A program made the translations under genes and the position numbers. From an uncultured Ruminococcus sp. (GTDB taxonomy: Bacteria > Bacillota > Clostridia > Oscillospirales > Ruminococcaceae), in NCBI GenBank assembly GCA_937907215.1, contig CALESG010000143.1, positions 1 through 44,298 on the forward strand: DNA of 44,298 nt, in the 5' to 3' direction. The notes beneath the pieces were generated by a model. It did no database searches. It was not told where the DNA came from and was given only the letters and a program-made list of their open reading frames with translations. Below, piece after piece: positions 42,782-44,298 of the stretch; within the stretch, counting starts at the first letter, position 1; every line of letters begins with the position of its first letter.

Positions 42782-43894
42782 ATGGCAGTAATTGCATTAG
42801 CAGGTAATACAATAGGTTGTTGTATTGGAACAGGCAGTTTTGAATGTGTAGGTACAGCATTTTCAAGTGCAAAACAAACTGTAAAATTACTGACACAGGG
42901 TATTTCAACACTAAAATCTAAAATTGATACTGCACGACTAGCTGCCAATGTAGATACCTCTCATACACAAGCTCAAAATGCTGAAAAACGAGAGGAAACA
43001 AAGCAGGGTGCTTTAACAACAGGTTATGATAAACTTGAAACATTGATTTCAGACATTAATATAATAGATAATAAATCAGCCAGCAAAATTCAAACTCTAA
43101 AGAATGATTTTTATGCTCAGTATAGTTATTTGAAGCCTGAGTGTGAGAAGTCAACAAAAGAAAAAATAAAGGATAAATGGGAAGGTGTCAAGAGTTGGTG
43201 TAAAGAACATTGGGTTGAAATACTTGTTGGTGTTACGTTCATTGTCATAGGGGCTTTAATAACAGTTTTTACCGCTGGAACTGGCACAGGTTTTTGGGCT
43301 GCGTTTGGAGCTGCATTTTTAGGAGGCTTAAAAACAGCAATAATAACTGGTTTGGTTTCTGGTGGAATTAATGTTGCTTGTAATATAGGAGTAACTCTTT
43401 TAAAAGGTGAAAAGCTTAATTTTTCGAATATAATGGATGCATTTGGCGATGGTCTGGCAAGCGGATTTATGTTTGGTGGAATAATGGCCGGTGTTTCTAT
43501 GACAGTTAGTTCTGTATTTCGAATTGCGGCAAGTAATGGCGTTCCGACCGGTCCAGCTAAAAATTTTAAACTGGGAAGAAGAACTTATCCAGATAATTTG
43601 AATCCTCAGGGCGGTGGTACTATCTGGAACTTTGCAAAAAGCAAAAAAGCACCTGGTTTTCGTTTTGATGTTGATATACGAACATTAAAAGACGGCTTTT
43701 TACCGAATTATTTCCATCTTCATTTACCGTTTGTAGGTAAAAATACCATTCTTCCGTTAGGAATTATTCTCGGTCATATTCCTTTTGGATTATACACTTC
43801 AATTGTGGGCAGTTCAGTATTTTCAAACAGTGATACATATTCAGATTTCAAAAAATGGCAGAGAGAAAGTTGGCGAAAATTATTTGGAAACTAG
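42782..43894 (+). CDS. polymorphic toxin-like protein
   Basis: 370 residues, GGGAGG ribosome site. The N-terminal ~140 residues are helical: GSFECVGTAFSSAKQTVKLL, TLKSKIDTARLAANVDTSHT, similar in position to LXG/WXG-type export modules. Residues about 145-255 are hydrophobic and Gly-rich with several membrane segments (ILVGVTFIVIGALITVFTAG). The C-terminal ~110 residues form a separate domain: RRTYPDNLNPQGGGTIWNFA, APGFRFDVDIRTLKDGFLPN, YFHLHLPFVG. That is the modular plan of a contact-dependent or T7SS-type toxin. The toxin activity is not recognisable. A partial gene follows, as an immunity gene would. Confidence 0.65.
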   Translation: MAVIALAGNTIGCCIGTGSFECVGTAFSSAKQTVKLLTQGISTLKSKIDTARLAANVDTSHTQAQNAEKREETKQGALTTGYDKLETLISDINIIDNKSASKIQTLKNDFYAQYSYLKPECEKSTKEKIKDKWEGVKSWCKEHWVEILVGVTFIVIGALITVFTAGTGTGFWAAFGAAFLGGLKTAIITGLVSGGINVACNIGVTLLKGEKLNFSNIMDAFGDGLASGFMFGGIMAGVSMTVSSVFRIAASNGVPTGPAKNFKLGRRTYPDNLNPQGGGTIWNFAKSKKAPGFRFDVDIRTLKDGFLPNYFHLHLPFVGKNTILPLGIILGHIPFGLYTSIVGSSVFSNSDTYSDFKKWQRESWRKLFGN

Positions 43895-44298
43895 GATTAA
43901 AAAGAACAGTGTTTCAAAGAAGGCAGTTATTCATTTTGCATTTTCTACTATCAACTTTGAAGGTATCATTGGCTTAATCTGGAAAACATATCAATCTGGA
44001 TTTGTGGATATAACAGCCAAAACTGTGAATGTTGACGATTTGGATTGTAAAAAATGCAATGAACTTTCTTTGAATATTTCAGAAGATAATGTTTTTTTTG
44101 ATATTGAGACAAAAAAACAGTCATGTGATAGTTCGTTATTTATCTTATTATCATCACTTCAAAAAATGAAACCGGAAGAGCTTATCATTACGGTATCAGA
44201 TAATATTACTATGGATAACTATTATTGGAAAATAATTATCATGTTTTATGAGAATATTGCAACAGTATGCTATGATCGTTCTTTCAGTAAAAAAGAAA
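43884..44298 (+). CDS. partial gene, candidate immunity protein (runs off right edge)
   Basis: A frame open from TTG 43884 to the window end (138 codons) and overlapping the toxin stop: AVIHFAFSTINFEGIIGLIW, VNVDDLDCKKCNELSLNISE, LSSLQKMKPEELIITVSDNI, YYWKIIIMFYENIATVCYD. The overlap and position fit an immunity protein. The start is uncertain, since the ribosome site is weak. Confidence 0.5.
   Translation, partial: METRIKKNSVSKKAVIHFAFSTINFEGIIGLIWKTYQSGFVDITAKTVNVDDLDCKKCNELSLNISEDNVFFDIETKKQSCDSSLFILLSSLQKMKPEELIITVSDNITMDNYYWKIIIMFYENIATVCYDRSFSKKE

Overview
This window is the right-hand ~41.3 kb of a temperate tailed phage (HK97-fold siphophage type) integrated in the chromosome of a low-GC gut Firmicute, most likely a Ruminococcus/Oscillospiraceae-type Clostridium, followed by ~3 kb of host DNA. 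The host guess rests on AT-rich composition, strong AGGAGG ribosome sites, family resemblance to gut Clostridia phages, a tRNA-fMet-type attachment site, an AgrD-like peptide with a YQPK tail, and a toxin/immunity locus. Almost every phage gene is on the minus strand, so transcription runs from high to low coordinates. Integrase, repressor, lysis genes and most tail genes are not present and presumably lie left of position 1.

Layout, in order of transcription. (1) 41.1-31.1 kb: early region of many small proteins (DUF6431-like zinc protein first, then membrane proteins including three paralogous DUF6353-like proteins). It is punctuated by at least seven look-alike terminator hairpins and four copies of a ~28-bp intergenic element. 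(2) 31.1-17.6 kb: replication and nucleic-acid metabolism: a 1399-residue fusion of SF3 helicase, primase-polymerase and family B DNA polymerase, an SSB-like protein, an SF2 helicase, small conserved phage proteins, two PD-(D/E)XK nucleases, and an AT-rich iteron-like region at 19.2-19.5 kb that is a candidate origin. (3) 17.05-14.3 kb: a 907-residue protein with the DFDGD signature of two-barrel (YonO-like) RNA polymerases. (4) 13.95-13.6 kb: a structured non-coding region upstream of the putative small terminase and HNH gene, a candidate cos site or ncRNA. (5) 13.6-0 kb: packaging, head and tail genes: small terminase, HNH, connector, large terminase, portal, protease-capsid fusion, head-tail joining proteins, major tail protein, tail chaperones.

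The most striking feature is a short N-terminal tag, H(H/Y)G(I/V)xGxKWGV(R/H), on four otherwise unrelated proteins encoded around the terminase genes (7.8, 10.1, 11.6, 12.1 kb), with a variant (HYG..RSGRYPWG) on the RNA polymerase-like protein. One tagged protein carries a papain-like Tox-PL toxin domain. My working hypothesis is that the tag targets proteins into the prohead, as T4 capsid-targeting sequences do, so that a toxin-like enzyme and an RNA polymerase could be ejected with the DNA. The Tox-PL gene has a consensus promoter inside its first codons, is followed by three tiny genes (two paralogous), and ends at a terminator, so it looks like a self-contained cargo cassette between large terminase and portal.

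The prophage ends at 41305-41349, the 3' half of an initiator-type tRNA-Met gene beginning at the anticodon loop, followed by the tRNA gene's own terminator. Beyond it the host segment holds an orphan AgrD-like autoinducer peptide and a polymorphic-toxin locus: a decayed copy of a toxin N-terminus, a possible orphan immunity gene, an intact 370-residue toxin-like gene, and a partial gene running off the window.
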